Below the pieces are notes generated by a model. That model saw only the letters and a list, made by a program, of their open reading frames with translations. It searched no databases and was not told where the DNA came from. From Streptomyces sp. yr375 (GTDB lineage: Bacteria > Actinomycetota > Actinomycetes > Streptomycetales > Streptomycetaceae), in the NCBI RefSeq assembly GCF_900110755.1, contig NZ_FOFF01000009.1, positions 174,543 through 238,542 of the forward strand: a DNA stretch of 64,000 nucleotides, written 5' to 3'. Position numbers and translations under genes: made by a program. Of the stretch, positions 45,332 through 53,866 are shown piece by piece (position 1 is the stretch's first letter; the number at the start of each line of letters is the position of its first letter).

Positions 45332-46384
45332 TCAGGGGGTGGTGCCAGATACACCCCCGGCCGAGCTTCCGGCGATGCTCGTGCCCGCCGCGAGCACCTT
45401 CGCTTCCCTCTCCGGGTCCAGGCCCAGGGTCGGTCGGTCCGGGCGGCGGGGTGCCGTGCCGCCGATCGACCGCAGCCAGGTCCAGGTGTCGGCGACGGTC
45501 TCCTCGACGGGACGGCAGGCGAGGCCCGTCGCCAACGCCCGTGACACGTCGGCCGCGTGGAGCGCGTCGTGCATGTCGCTGCCCGGCGGCACCCATACGG
45601 GCAGCTCGGTCCACGGCGCGAGGCCCGCGCCGAGGACGATCTCCGGGGCCGTCCACCGCAGTTCGGCCGCAGCGCCGGTCGCCCGGACGCAGGCCTCCAG
45701 CAACTCGCCCATGGTGGCGTGCCCTTGACGGCTCATCAGGTTGTACGGGCCGCTCGACTCCCGCTCGACCGCCCCGAGGATCCACGCGGCGAGGTCACGG
45801 GCGTCGACGTACTGGAGGGGCAGTTCGCGCGGGCCGGGCGCGAGGACCGGGCCGCCGCGCGCGATCCGGGTCAGCCACCAGGGCAGCCGGCCGATGTTCT
45901 CGTACGGGCCGAGGATCAGCCCGGCCCGGACGAGGACGGCGGCGTCCGCGCCGAAGGCGTCGACGACGGCCAGCTCGCCGCCGCGCTTGTCCCGGGCGTA
46001 GTCGGTCGCGTCGGCCTCGGGTTCGGCGCCCTCGACGACGGGCGCGTCCTCGGTGTATCCGGCGGGCGGGGCCCAGGTGTACACCGAGCAGCTCGACACG
46101 TACACGTACCGGCGGGCGCGGCCCCGCAGCAGCCGCGCCGCCTCGTGCACCGCGCGGGGGGCCGCCGACCAGGTGTCGACGACGGCGTCCCAGTCCCCCT
46201 CACCGGGGGCGGCCAGCGTGTCGAGGCCGCCGGGCGCGGTGCGGTCGCCGGTCAGTGGGCGGACGCCGGGGGCGGGCGCGTGCCGCCCCCGGTTGAACAC
46301 CGTCACGTCCCAGCCGCGCCCGAGGGCCGCCTCGACGACCGCCCGTCCCACGAACTCCGTACCGCCCAGCACCAGAAGTCTCAT
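45332..46384 (-). CDS. NAD-dependent epimerase/dehydratase-like protein
   Basis: A 350-residue extended short-chain dehydrogenase. It begins MRLLVLGGTEFVGRAVVEAAL, the nucleotide-binding glycine motif, followed by VFNRGRHAP. VYVSSCSVYT provides the Ser, and the usual Tyr-x3-Lys appears as DYARDKRGGE. The fold is the NAD(P)-dependent epimerase type; the substrate is unknown. It follows glnRII by 83 bases in the same direction. Confidence 0.84.
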   Translation of the reverse strand: MRLLVLGGTEFVGRAVVEAALGRGWDVTVFNRGRHAPAPGVRPLTGDRTAPGGLDTLAAPGEGDWDAVVDTWSAAPRAVHEAARLLRGRARRYVYVSSCSVYTWAPPAGYTEDAPVVEGAEPEADATDYARDKRGGELAVVDAFGADAAVLVRAGLILGPYENIGRLPWWLTRIARGGPVLAPGPRELPLQYVDARDLAAWILGAVERESSGPYNLMSRQGHATMGELLEACVRATGAAAELRWTAPEIVLGAGLAPWTELPVWVPPGSDMHDALHAADVSRALATGLACRPVEETVADTWTWLRSIGGTAPRRPDRPTLGLDPEREAKVLAAGTSIAGSSAGGVSGTTP

Positions 46385-46467
46385 ACCGGCGACTGTGCCC
46401 GGCCGGGGCGCGGAGCGGAACCACCCTCTGCCGAGAGCAGAGGGGGCGGAGGGGGCGGGACAGGGTC

Positions 46468-47064
46468 TCAGCGGGCGGTCGGCGGGGTGAACTTGTAGCC
46501 GACCCGGCGCACCGTCTGGATCGACTGGCGGTGCTGCGCGCCCAGCTTGCGGCGCAGCCGGGCGATGTGGACGTCGACCGTGCGGCCGTCGCCGACATGG
46601 CCGTAGCCCCACACCGTGGTGACGAGCTGGTCGCGGGTGTGCACCCGGTTCGGGTGCGCCACCAGGTGTGCGAGCAGCTCGAACTCCAGGTAGGTCAGGT
46701 CGAGTTGCCGCCCGTCCACCTCGGCGGTGCGCTGCACGGCGTCGATCCGCACGAGCGGCTCGCCGACGCCCTTCTCCGCCACCGGGACCGGCACCGGGGC
46801 TGGCGGGATTGGCTGGAACGGCTGGTGCTGGTCCGCCGGGATCAGCACCAGGTAGCCGACCATCGGGGGCCGGCCGGGCAGTGTGGGCAGGGTGTGCTGC
46901 GGTGCGGGCAGCCAGGTGGCGCCGGGCGGCAGCAGATCCGCGACGTCCACCACCTCGTCCGGGTCGACGGCCCGCAGCCGGTGCCGGGCGGCGCTCTGGG
47001 CGGGGCCGACGGGGCCGAAGGCGTTGGGGAGGAGAGCGGAGGACAGAGAACGAGTGGTCGCCAT
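46468..47064 (-). CDS. glnRII: GlnRII-like winged-helix regulator
   Basis: A 198-residue regulator with an OmpR-type winged-helix domain at about 105-195 (LVRIDAVQRTAEVDGRQLDLTYLEFELLAHL, HIARLRRKLGAQHRQSIQTVRRVGYKF). The N-terminal 100 residues are Pro-rich and not a receiver domain. In Streptomyces coelicolor a protein of this type, GlnRII, encoded near glnII, binds the promoters of glnA, glnII and amtB. The position beside glnII here supports the name. It starts at ATG 47064 and is preceded by a possible leader peptide. Confidence 0.84.
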   Translation of the reverse strand: MATTRSLSSALLPNAFGPVGPAQSAARHRLRAVDPDEVVDVADLLPPGATWLPAPQHTLPTLPGRPPMVGYLVLIPADQHQPFQPIPPAPVPVPVAEKGVGEPLVRIDAVQRTAEVDGRQLDLTYLEFELLAHLVAHPNRVHTRDQLVTTVWGYGHVGDGRTVDVHIARLRRKLGAQHRQSIQTVRRVGYKFTPPTAR

Positions 47065-47146
47065 GAGAGGTCAGCTCTTTCGCGCGAGGAGTTCGTCGGG
47101 AGGGACGTACGTCGTCTCGCGTCGGCGAAGGCCGGGGTGTGCGGCT

Positions 47147-47269
47147 TTAGCGGGCCGACGCGTTCGTCGCGCGGCAACACACCCGGTCGAAGTCGTGGTG
47201 CTGACGGGAAGGCCAGAAGGGCTCGAGGTCATGGCGACCTGTCGCGGAGTACTTCTGGAAGCTGGCCAT
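47147..47269 (-). CDS. Possible leader peptide upstream of glnRII
   Basis: A 40-codon frame from ATG 47269 to TAA 47147, upstream of glnRII in the same direction. It ends SRQHHDFDRVCCRATNASAR. The R-Q-H-x-D-x2-R-V pattern is that of short streptomycete peptides annotated as putative leader peptides, usually with nearby Cys codons; here TGT TGC are adjacent. The 82 bases to the glnRII start could hold an attenuator. The N-terminal extent is uncertain, since typical examples are shorter. Confidence 0.5.
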   Translation of the reverse strand: MASFQKYSATGRHDLEPFWPSRQHHDFDRVCCRATNASAR

Positions 47270-47340
47270 GGCCCCATTGAAGCAGACACATGCCCGTCAC
47301 AGGAGCCTTCTTCTCACAGCTTGGACGCTTCCACGCAGAA

Positions 47341-47371
47341 AGGGGCGCCCACCGTGACGGTGGGCGCCCCT
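47341..47371. terminator. glnII terminator
   Basis: AGGGGCGCCCACCG (47341-47354) pairs perfectly with CGGTGGGCGCCCCT (47358-47371) around TGA, 20 bases after the glnII stop. It separates glnII from the downstream glnRII leader. Confidence 0.88.
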
Positions 47372-47390
47372 GTCAGGGAAGAACGGGGGA

Positions 47391-48422
47391 TCAGACCTGG
47401 CCGGCCTTCTCCAGCGCCGAGCAGCAGGTGTCGACGATCAGCCGCGTCACCAGGTACGGGTCGACGTTGGCGTTGGGACGGCGGTCCTCGATGTACCCCT
47501 TGCCGTCCTGCTCGACCTGCCACGGGATGCGGACCGAGGCACCGCGGTTGGAGACGCCGTAGGAGTACTCGTTCCACGGGGCGGTCTCGTGCAGGCCCGT
47601 CAGGCGGTCGTCGATGCCGGCGCCGTAGTGCTTGACGTGGTCGAGCGGCTTCGAGCCCTCGCCGAGCGACTCGCATGCGGTGATGATCGCCTCGTAGCCC
47701 TCGCGCATGGCCTTCGTGGAGAAGTTGGTGTGCGCGCCCGCGCCGTTCCAGTCGCCCTTGACCGGCTTCGGGTCGAGGGTGGCGGAGATGCCGAAGTCCT
47801 CGGCGGTGCGGTAGAGCAGCCAACGGGCAACCCACAGGTGGTCGGAGACCTCAAGCGGCGAGACCGGACCGACCTGGAACTCCCACTGGCCGGGCATGAC
47901 CTCGGCGTTGATGCCGGAGATCGCGAGACCGGCGGCCAGGCAGTTGTCCAGGTGCGCCTCGACGACCTCACGGCCGAAGATCTCGTCGGCGCCGACGCCG
48001 CAGTAGTAGCCGCCCTGCGGGGCCGGGAAGCCGCCCTTGGGGAAGCCGAGCGGGTAGCCGTCCTGGAAGAACGTGTACTCCTGCTCGATGCCGAAGATCG
48101 GCTCCTGACCGGCGAACTTCGCGGCGACCTCGGCGAGCGCGGCACGGGTGTTGGACGCGTGCGGCGTCATGTCGATCTCGAGGACCTCGCACAGGACGAG
48201 GATGTCGTCGCCGCCGCGGATCGGGTCGGGGCAGGTGAAGACCGGCTTGAGGACACGGTCCGAGGAGTGGCCCTCGGCCTGGTTCGTGGACGACCCGTCG
48301 AAGCCCCAGATCGGGAGCGCGTCCAGACCGACGGGCTCACCCGTGATGATCTTGGTCTTGGAGCGGAGCTTGGCGGTCGGCTGGGTGCCGTCGATCCAGA
48401 TGTACTCAGCCTTGAAGGTCAC
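47391..48422 (-). CDS. glnII: Type II glutamine synthetase
   Basis: A 343-residue eukaryotic-type (GSII) glutamine synthetase that makes glutamine from glutamate, ammonia and ATP. The GTG start at 48422 (VTFKAEYIWIDG, with AAGGAAG upstream) gives the length known for Streptomyces GlnII. Signature motifs: WGFDGSSTNQAEG, EPIFGIEQEYTFF, MPGQWEFQVGP, NGAGAHTNFSTKAMR and NRGASVRIPW. GSII enzymes are heat-labile and not regulated by adenylylation, unlike the GlnE target. A GlnR-type box lies about 100-140 bases upstream, so it should be induced under nitrogen limitation. Confidence 0.96.
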   Translation of the reverse strand: MTFKAEYIWIDGTQPTAKLRSKTKIITGEPVGLDALPIWGFDGSSTNQAEGHSSDRVLKPVFTCPDPIRGGDDILVLCEVLEIDMTPHASNTRAALAEVAAKFAGQEPIFGIEQEYTFFQDGYPLGFPKGGFPAPQGGYYCGVGADEIFGREVVEAHLDNCLAAGLAISGINAEVMPGQWEFQVGPVSPLEVSDHLWVARWLLYRTAEDFGISATLDPKPVKGDWNGAGAHTNFSTKAMREGYEAIITACESLGEGSKPLDHVKHYGAGIDDRLTGLHETAPWNEYSYGVSNRGASVRIPWQVEQDGKGYIEDRRPNANVDPYLVTRLIVDTCCSALEKAGQV

Positions 48423-48521
48423 GGGCCACTTCCTTCGGGGGTGTGTCTGACGCACTTGCGGGTGCTGCGGCGCTGCGGCACTGGGGCGCCACCTGTTTGC
48501 CCGGAAGTTTGTCAACAGGCG

Positions 48522-48559
48522 ATTTCCCGATCATTGCTCAAATGTGAACCCCGTGTTAC
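48522..48559 (-). promoter_or_regulatory. GlnR-type operator upstream of glnII
   Basis: Reading toward glnII, four 5-mers are spaced by exactly six bases: GTAAC, TTCAC, GCAAT and GAAAT. The streptomycete GlnR consensus is gTnAc-n6-GaAAc repeated with n6 between. The first and last elements fit well; the middle two are weak. The spacing and the position, about 100-137 bases before the glnII start, support it. Confidence 0.6.
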
Positions 48560-48716
48560 CTGGTGGTTCTGTGGCGGGACTCACCGCGTGAGGACACCGA
48601 CCCGGCCGGAAGTTGCGGTTCGCCGTCGCGGCGGGGCGATCGGCGGCGGTCGCCGACCGTCTCGTATGCGATGGGGTTGAGGCGCGGACCTCGTCCAGCG
48701 GGACAGGCCTTCCCGG

Positions 48717-49082
48717 TCACGGCCGGCGGGACAGGGCGTCGCGTACGGCCTCGTCCGTGCGGGCCACCAGCGCGGTGCCGTCCTCGGCGGTGATGATCGG
48801 GCGCTGGATGAGCTTGGGGTGCGCGGCGAGCGCGGTGATCCAGCGTCCACGCGAGTCCGCGTCCCGCGCCCAGTCCTTCAGGCCGAGTTCCTTCGCGTCG
48901 GCCTCCTGGGCGCGGATGATGTCCCAGGGTTCCAGGCCGAGGCGGTCGAGTACGTCCCTGATCTCGTCCTCGCTCGGTACGTCCTCCAGGTAGCGGCGGA
49001 CGGTGTAGTCGGCGCCCTCGGCGTCGAGGAGGGTGAGGGCGCCGCGGCACTTGGAACAGGCGGGGTTGATCCAGATCTCCAT
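48717..49082 (-). CDS. ArsC/Spx-like arsenate reductase family protein
   Basis: A 121-residue thioredoxin-fold protein from ATG 49082 (a GTG at 49091 would add three residues). It starts MEIWINPACSKCRGALTLLD, with the glutaredoxin-type Cys in CSKC; later motifs are RPIITAEDGTALVARTDEAV, the ArsC family cis-Pro region with RPI. Members reduce arsenate with glutathione-like thiols or act as redox proteins. No ars genes are adjacent, so arsenate as substrate is uncertain. Confidence 0.85.
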   Translation of the reverse strand: MEIWINPACSKCRGALTLLDAEGADYTVRRYLEDVPSEDEIRDVLDRLGLEPWDIIRAQEADAKELGLKDWARDADSRGRWITALAAHPKLIQRPIITAEDGTALVARTDEAVRDALSRRP

Positions 49083-49219
49083 GGCGTACACGGTAGCGTT
49101 CGAAGACGCCGAAAGCCCCTGTGATCAGGGGCTTTTGTCAGTGGTGGGCGGTAGAATAGAAGCAGTGTTCGAGGGTCCGCCGGAGGGGTTCCGGGTCGGA
49201 CCCTGTCCGCGACAGGAGG

Positions 49220-49546
49220 ATGCCCGTGCCCGCTGCCGCACTGAAGCAGAAGCCGTTGCCGATACCGACCCAGTCCACCGCCAAGCGTCCCGTCCAGCTC
49301 GATCTGCCCTATGTGCCCGTCGAGAAGCGGCCGTTGCCGCCCGGGCGACCGCGCGACTGGTACGTCATGCACAACCGTCGCCTCAAGGCCATGCGCCTGA
49401 CGATCGCCCTGCTCGACCTGGGGGTGTACATGCCGAACCAGGCCCGCAACGAGAAGATCCGCAGCACGGCCCAGTTGATCGGCGTCCACCCGCCGTCGGA
49501 CACGACGTGCCACATGGTGCGCGCGCTGCTGCGTTACTCGCGGTGA
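49220..49546 (+). CDS. Conserved hypothetical protein
   Basis: A 108-residue basic protein from ATG 49220 (AGGAG immediately upstream). After a Pro-rich N-terminus (KQKPLPIPTQSTAKRP), the central part reads GRPRDWYVMHNRRLKAMRLTIALLDLGVYMPNQARNEKIRSTAQLIGVHPPSDTTC in two helices, with a shape that could bind nucleic acid. Frame and codon use look genuine. I do not recognise a family with known function. Confidence 0.75.
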   Translation: MPVPAAALKQKPLPIPTQSTAKRPVQLDLPYVPVEKRPLPPGRPRDWYVMHNRRLKAMRLTIALLDLGVYMPNQARNEKIRSTAQLIGVHPPSDTTCHMVRALLRYSR

Positions 49547-49628
49547 GCCGGACGCCGGGCGCCGTCGTCAGTGACGGCGCCCGGCGCTCCCGCGCGACAA
49601 GCCACACCACTCACCGCACTCGCACCAC

Positions 49629-50840
49629 TCACCCCGCCAACTCCTTCTCCACCGGCGTCCGGAACCTCGGGGTCACCCGGGTCGCCCCCAGCCACGCCCC
49701 CAACCGCTCGGCCTGCGCCCCGATCGCCGCCTTGGCCTCGCTCCCCACACCTTCCGCCCCCTCCGAATCCTTCGCGTCCGCCCCGTCCAGGATCCGCCAC
49801 ACGACCTCCCCGTCGGACCGCTGGGCCCAACTCCCCACCACCCGCCCGTCCCACCACACCGTCGGCCCCACATTGCCGCTGTAGTCGAACAGGGCGGGCC
49901 GCAGCTCCGGGGCCAGATACCAGTCCCGGCCCTGCCAGCCCATCGCGGTCGGGTCGAGGCCGGGCAGCAGGGCCGCCCACGGTTCCCCGGCGCCGGCCAC
50001 CGGCTCCTCGTCCCCCTCGACGACGTACCCCGTGCCCTCGTCCAGCGTCACCGCCCGCGCCCCGATCGCGGTCAGCGCCCGGCGGACGTCCGTCACCCGC
50101 CAGCCCGTCCACCACTTGAGGTCCGCCTCGGTGGCCGGGCCGCACGCCGTCAGCCAGTGCCGCAGCAGCTCCGACTGGGCGTCCGCCGTGGGCAGTTCGC
50201 GGTGCGCGGGGGCGACGGCCCAACGGAACTGGCTCGACGTCCACGAGCCCAGCGGGCGGCCCCGGACCACCTTGCCCTCCACCCCCAGCACCCGCAGCAG
50301 CCGCGTCACGACGGTGTGGACGCCCTCGTACTTCTTCCCCGCCGCGTACACGAACTGCTCCCGCAGGCGCGGCTCCTCGCGGGACAGCTCGGCCGCCGTG
50401 GCCTGGCCGAGCCGGGCCAGGGCGGCCAGCGCCGACACCTCGACCTCCGCCAGCCAGGCCGCGTCCGGGGCGCCGGCCTTCGCCATGTCCTTCACCAGGT
50501 TGGCCCGCTCCCGCGCGGCCACCGCGAGACCGGTCGAGGCGTGTACGACGGCCGTCAGCTCCGTCGGGAACACGAAGACCGTGTGCCGCATGCCGTGCAT
50601 CCGCACCATGCTGCGATCCGTGTACAGCGCCCGGTCGGTCTCCGGGACGGTCGCCGCCGGGTCGGCGAGGCGGGCGCCGACCGCCAGATACACCGTCGCC
50701 GGGTCGCTGCCGTGCAGGGCGACGAGCGCGTCGGCCACCGCCTCCGGCGTCGCGACCCGCGCCCGCGGGGCCAGCCGGTGCCGCAGCGCCAGCCGCGCCC
50801 GCCGCTCCGCCACCCCGATGTACCGCAGCCCGTCACCCAT
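49629..50840 (-). CDS. Winged-helix DNA-binding protein, AlkZ/YcaQ-like (HTH_42)
   Basis: A 403-residue protein of the HTH_42 superfamily, which includes the DNA glycosylases AlkZ and YcaQ that excise alkylated or cross-linked bases. ATG 50840 is chosen (GGAGG upstream) over GTG 50852. Features: SMVRMHGMRHTVFVFP, WRVTDVRRALTAIG and FDYSGNVGPTVWWDGRVVGSW. The residues in the expected catalytic-motif region read LHGSDP (His43, Ser45), where characterised members have QxQ or QxD. It is probably a DNA repair glycosylase or a relative with altered chemistry. Confidence 0.8.
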   Translation of the reverse strand: MGDGLRYIGVAERRARLALRHRLAPRARVATPEAVADALVALHGSDPATVYLAVGARLADPAATVPETDRALYTDRSMVRMHGMRHTVFVFPTELTAVVHASTGLAVAARERANLVKDMAKAGAPDAAWLAEVEVSALAALARLGQATAAELSREEPRLREQFVYAAGKKYEGVHTVVTRLLRVLGVEGKVVRGRPLGSWTSSQFRWAVAPAHRELPTADAQSELLRHWLTACGPATEADLKWWTGWRVTDVRRALTAIGARAVTLDEGTGYVVEGDEEPVAGAGEPWAALLPGLDPTAMGWQGRDWYLAPELRPALFDYSGNVGPTVWWDGRVVGSWAQRSDGEVVWRILDGADAKDSEGAEGVGSEAKAAIGAQAERLGAWLGATRVTPRFRTPVEKELAG

Positions 50841-51042
50841 CCCGGCCTCCACCCGTCGTCGTCCCTCTTCGCATCCTGCCCGACGCCACTGACAATCGGG
50901 CCCGCCGCCGCCCGCACCGCACCGTCACCCGTTCGCCGGACCCGGCATGCGGACGCCCCCGTCTTGGCCTTCACTGCGAACAGGAAGCCGGAGGGGCCGG
51001 GCCGGGCGGACGGGAGGCAGCCGTGGTGCGCAGGAGACACCG

Positions 51043-52416
51043 ATGACCGCCACCACCGCCGCCGACCGGGCCCGGCGCGGCAAGGACGCCCGTAAACGCG
51101 TCGCCCGTTCCGCCCACACCGCCTGGCTGCCGCCCGTCGACCGGCCCGACCCCGTCGCCGTACTGGAACGGCAGGGCCGCGACCGGCTGCCCGAACTGCT
51201 GCCGATCCGCTACGGGCGGATGGCCGCCTCGCCCTTCGCCTTCCTGCGCGGCTCGGCCGCCGTCATGGCCGCCGACCTGGCGTCCCAGCCGCACACCGGC
51301 CTGACCGTCCAACTCTGCGGCGACGCCCACCTGCTCAACTTCGGGGTGTACGCCTCCCCGGAACGGGCCCTGCTCTTCGACCTCAACGACTTCGACGAGA
51401 CGTTCCCCGGCCCCTTCGAGTGGGACGTCAAACGGCTCGCCGCCTCCGTCGCCGTGGCCGCCCGCGAGAACGGACACCCCGAGCCCAAGGTGCACCGCGC
51501 CACCCTGGAGGCCGTCGCCGCCTACCGCACCGGCATGCGACGGCTGTCCCGGCTCGGCGAACTCGCCGTCTGGTACGAGTGCATCGACGTCGAGCGCCTG
51601 CTGCCCCTGCTGCGCTCAGCCCGCCACCGCGGACGCGTCGAGGCCAGCCTCACCCGGGCCCGCCGCCGCACCAGCCTCCAGGCCGTCGGCAAGCTCACCG
51701 AGACGGTCGACGGACGCCGCCGGATCGTCCACGACCCGCCGCTGCTCGAACCGGCCGGCGCGTCCGACGGCGCCGCCCTGCGCAAGATCTTCAGCGACTA
51801 CCGCTCCACCCTCGCCGAGGAGCGCCGCGTCCTGCTGGACCGCTACCGCTTCGTCGACGCCGCCCGCAAGGTCGTCGGCGTCGGCAGCGTCGGCACCCGC
51901 TGCTTCATCGTGCTGCTCGCCGGGCGCGACACCGACGATCCGCTGTTCCTACAGATCAAGGAGGCCCGCGCGTCCGTCCTCGAGGAACACCTCCCGAACG
52001 GCACCTACGGCACCTACGGCCCGCACAGTTCTTACGGCCATCCCGGCCACCGGGTCGTCGCCGGGCAGCGGCTGCTCCAGGCCGCCGGCGACATCTTCCT
52101 GGGCTGGATGACCGGGCCGCAGGGCCGCGCCTTCTACTGGCGTCAGCTACGGGACATGAAGGGCTCCGCCGACGTCGCCGGCATGTCCCCGGCCGACCTT
52201 CTGGCGTACGCCCGGCTGTGCGGCACCGCGCTGGCCCGCGCCCACGCCCGCTCCGGCGACCGCGTCGCCATCGCCGGCTACCTCGGCGGCGCCGACACCT
52301 TCGAACGCGCCGTCGCCGACTTCGCCCTCGCCTACGCCGACCGCACCGCCGCCGACCACGCGGCCCTGTGCGCGGCGATCGCGGCGGGGGTGGTGAAGGC
52401 CGCGCCGGGCGTGTGA
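51043..52416 (+). CDS. DUF2252 family protein
   Basis: A 457-residue protein from ATG 51043 with AGGAG upstream. It carries DUF2252 motifs: PIRYGRMAASPFAFLRGSAA, QLCGDAHLLNFGVYASPER, LLFDLNDFDETFPGPFEWD and LQIKEARASVLEEHL. The motifs GDAHLLNFG and DLNDFDE resemble the catalytic loop and metal site of kinase-like phosphotransferases, so this may be an atypical kinase. No substrate is known. It diverges from the AlkZ-like gene. Confidence 0.86.
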   Translation: MTATTAADRARRGKDARKRVARSAHTAWLPPVDRPDPVAVLERQGRDRLPELLPIRYGRMAASPFAFLRGSAAVMAADLASQPHTGLTVQLCGDAHLLNFGVYASPERALLFDLNDFDETFPGPFEWDVKRLAASVAVAARENGHPEPKVHRATLEAVAAYRTGMRRLSRLGELAVWYECIDVERLLPLLRSARHRGRVEASLTRARRRTSLQAVGKLTETVDGRRRIVHDPPLLEPAGASDGAALRKIFSDYRSTLAEERRVLLDRYRFVDAARKVVGVGSVGTRCFIVLLAGRDTDDPLFLQIKEARASVLEEHLPNGTYGTYGPHSSYGHPGHRVVAGQRLLQAAGDIFLGWMTGPQGRAFYWRQLRDMKGSADVAGMSPADLLAYARLCGTALARAHARSGDRVAIAGYLGGADTFERAVADFALAYADRTAADHAALCAAIAAGVVKAAPGV

Positions 52417-52433
52417 CAGCCGGGGGTCCGAGA

Positions 52434-53198
52434 TCAACTCCGTTCCGGCAGCGGGGACTTCGACAGGGCCGCCAGCACCGTCGTCACGAACTTCCGTCGG
52501 TCGTCGGCGTGGTCGTGAAACCACTCGCCCAACCGGTGCCCCGCGTCGGGCAGTTCGAGCCTCGTGTACCGGGCGCGGGCACCCAGCGCGCCGTGGACGG
52601 ACTCGGTCACCGCCGCCGGGATCACCGTGTCGGTGCCCGGCACGGCCAGCACCGCATCGCCCTCGTACGCCCGCAGCACGTCGAGCGCGGGCGCCCCCTG
52701 CCAGCTCCCCGGCCTGCGGATGATCGCGCTGAACTCCCCGTCCCCGTCCCCGAACGGGACCTCCCACGCCTCGGTGGCGTACACGGCGGGCGAGCACAGG
52801 CCCAGGGCGGTCACCCGGTCGCCGTAGTGCGCGACGAGGTCGGCCACCGTCTGCCCGCTCATGCTGAACCCGACGAGCACCAGCGGACCGTCCGCCGGAA
52901 CGTGCGCGTCGATCACGGAGACCGCCTGCCCGAACCGCCGGCGCAAGCTCAACTCCCCGAGCGCACCGCTGCTTTCACCATGCCCGGAGAAGTCGAAGGC
53001 GAGGACCCGGCAGCCGTGGCCCGTGAACTCCCGGACTACCGGCAGCAGTCGCTCATGACTGCCGTTCCCCGCCCCGTGCAACAGGACGACGGTGGCACCG
53101 CCCAGCCCGCTGCCGACACCGACACCGTCGCCACCGCCGTGGACGCCGCTGAGTCGTTCACCGTCGCACGCGTGCGTGAAGGAGATCAGTTCGCTCAT
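52434..53198 (-). CDS. Alpha/beta hydrolase
   Basis: A 254-residue alpha/beta-hydrolase fold protein. LLHGAGNGSHERLLP is the oxyanion-hole region, GFSMSGQTVADLVAHYG holds the nucleophilic Ser, and LELPDAGHRLGEWFHDHA the catalytic His. It could be an esterase, lipase or peptidase; the substrate is not predictable. A Gly-rich insertion (GGGDGVGVGSGLGG) lies near residue 22. It is convergent with the DUF2252 gene. Confidence 0.84.
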   Translation of the reverse strand: MSELISFTHACDGERLSGVHGGGDGVGVGSGLGGATVVLLHGAGNGSHERLLPVVREFTGHGCRVLAFDFSGHGESSGALGELSLRRRFGQAVSVIDAHVPADGPLVLVGFSMSGQTVADLVAHYGDRVTALGLCSPAVYATEAWEVPFGDGDGEFSAIIRRPGSWQGAPALDVLRAYEGDAVLAVPGTDTVIPAAVTESVHGALGARARYTRLELPDAGHRLGEWFHDHADDRRKFVTTVLAALSKSPLPERS

Positions 53199-53241
53199 GC
53201 GACGAGGGTATGCCTCCAGGTGGGAGCGTCGCAGGGCCGGT

Positions 53242-53859
53242 TCAGAGGCCGGGGGCGCCCCAGACCGGGAACCAGCGGCTCAGGTCCTGTTCGATCCGCA
53301 GGTCGTTCGCCAGGGTGGCCTTCACCTGTAGCTCCAGCGGGTTGTCGCGCCGCTGTCCACCACCGGGCAGCGGCGCGAACGGGTAGAACGAACCCCGCTT
53401 GTACAGGTACACGAGCGCCAGCCGACGCCCGCTCCCGTCGGCCCCGCTCTCCGCCCCGCCCGTCCCCGTCTCCTCGAATCCGGCGAGGGAGCAGAGCAGT
53501 TGGGGGCCGAAGCCGTTGACCTCCATCGCGCTGTTCACCGCGTGCAGGTCGTTGACCAGGAGCGACAGTTGGTCGGGGGTGCGTTGCGAGACCAGCCAGG
53601 AGTAGCCGTAGCCGTCGCGTAGGAGCCGTACCGGGGGACCGGTGCGGTCGGTGTCCGCGTCGAGGAGCGCCTGGACCTCCCGGTGCGTCTGGTCGAAGGC
53701 CGAGCCCTCGACGGTCGCGAAGCACACCGCTCCCTGCCCGGTCGGGACGAACCCGGCCGCCGCCTCCAGCGTCACCGCCGCCGACGGCAGCGCGAACAAC
53801 TGGTCGAGGTCGGGCACGACCGGTTTCGTCCGGCCGAGCAGGATGTCCAACAGCCCCAT
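53242..53859 (-). CDS. PspA-associated protein PspAB-like
   Basis: A 205-residue protein from ATG 53859. The sequence MGLLDILLGRTKPVVPDLDQLFALPSAAVTLE and LLRDGYGYSWLVSQ matches the PspAB family, associated with PspA and HtpX in actinobacteria. It follows htpX by seven bases in the same direction, so the two are one operon for membrane or envelope stress. No PspA gene lies within the window. Confidence 0.8.
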   Translation of the reverse strand: MGLLDILLGRTKPVVPDLDQLFALPSAAVTLEAAAGFVPTGQGAVCFATVEGSAFDQTHREVQALLDADTDRTGPPVRLLRDGYGYSWLVSQRTPDQLSLLVNDLHAVNSAMEVNGFGPQLLCSLAGFEETGTGGAESGADGSGRRLALVYLYKRGSFYPFAPLPGGGQRRDNPLELQVKATLANDLRIEQDLSRWFPVWGAPGL

Positions 53860-53866
53860 GTGTGCC

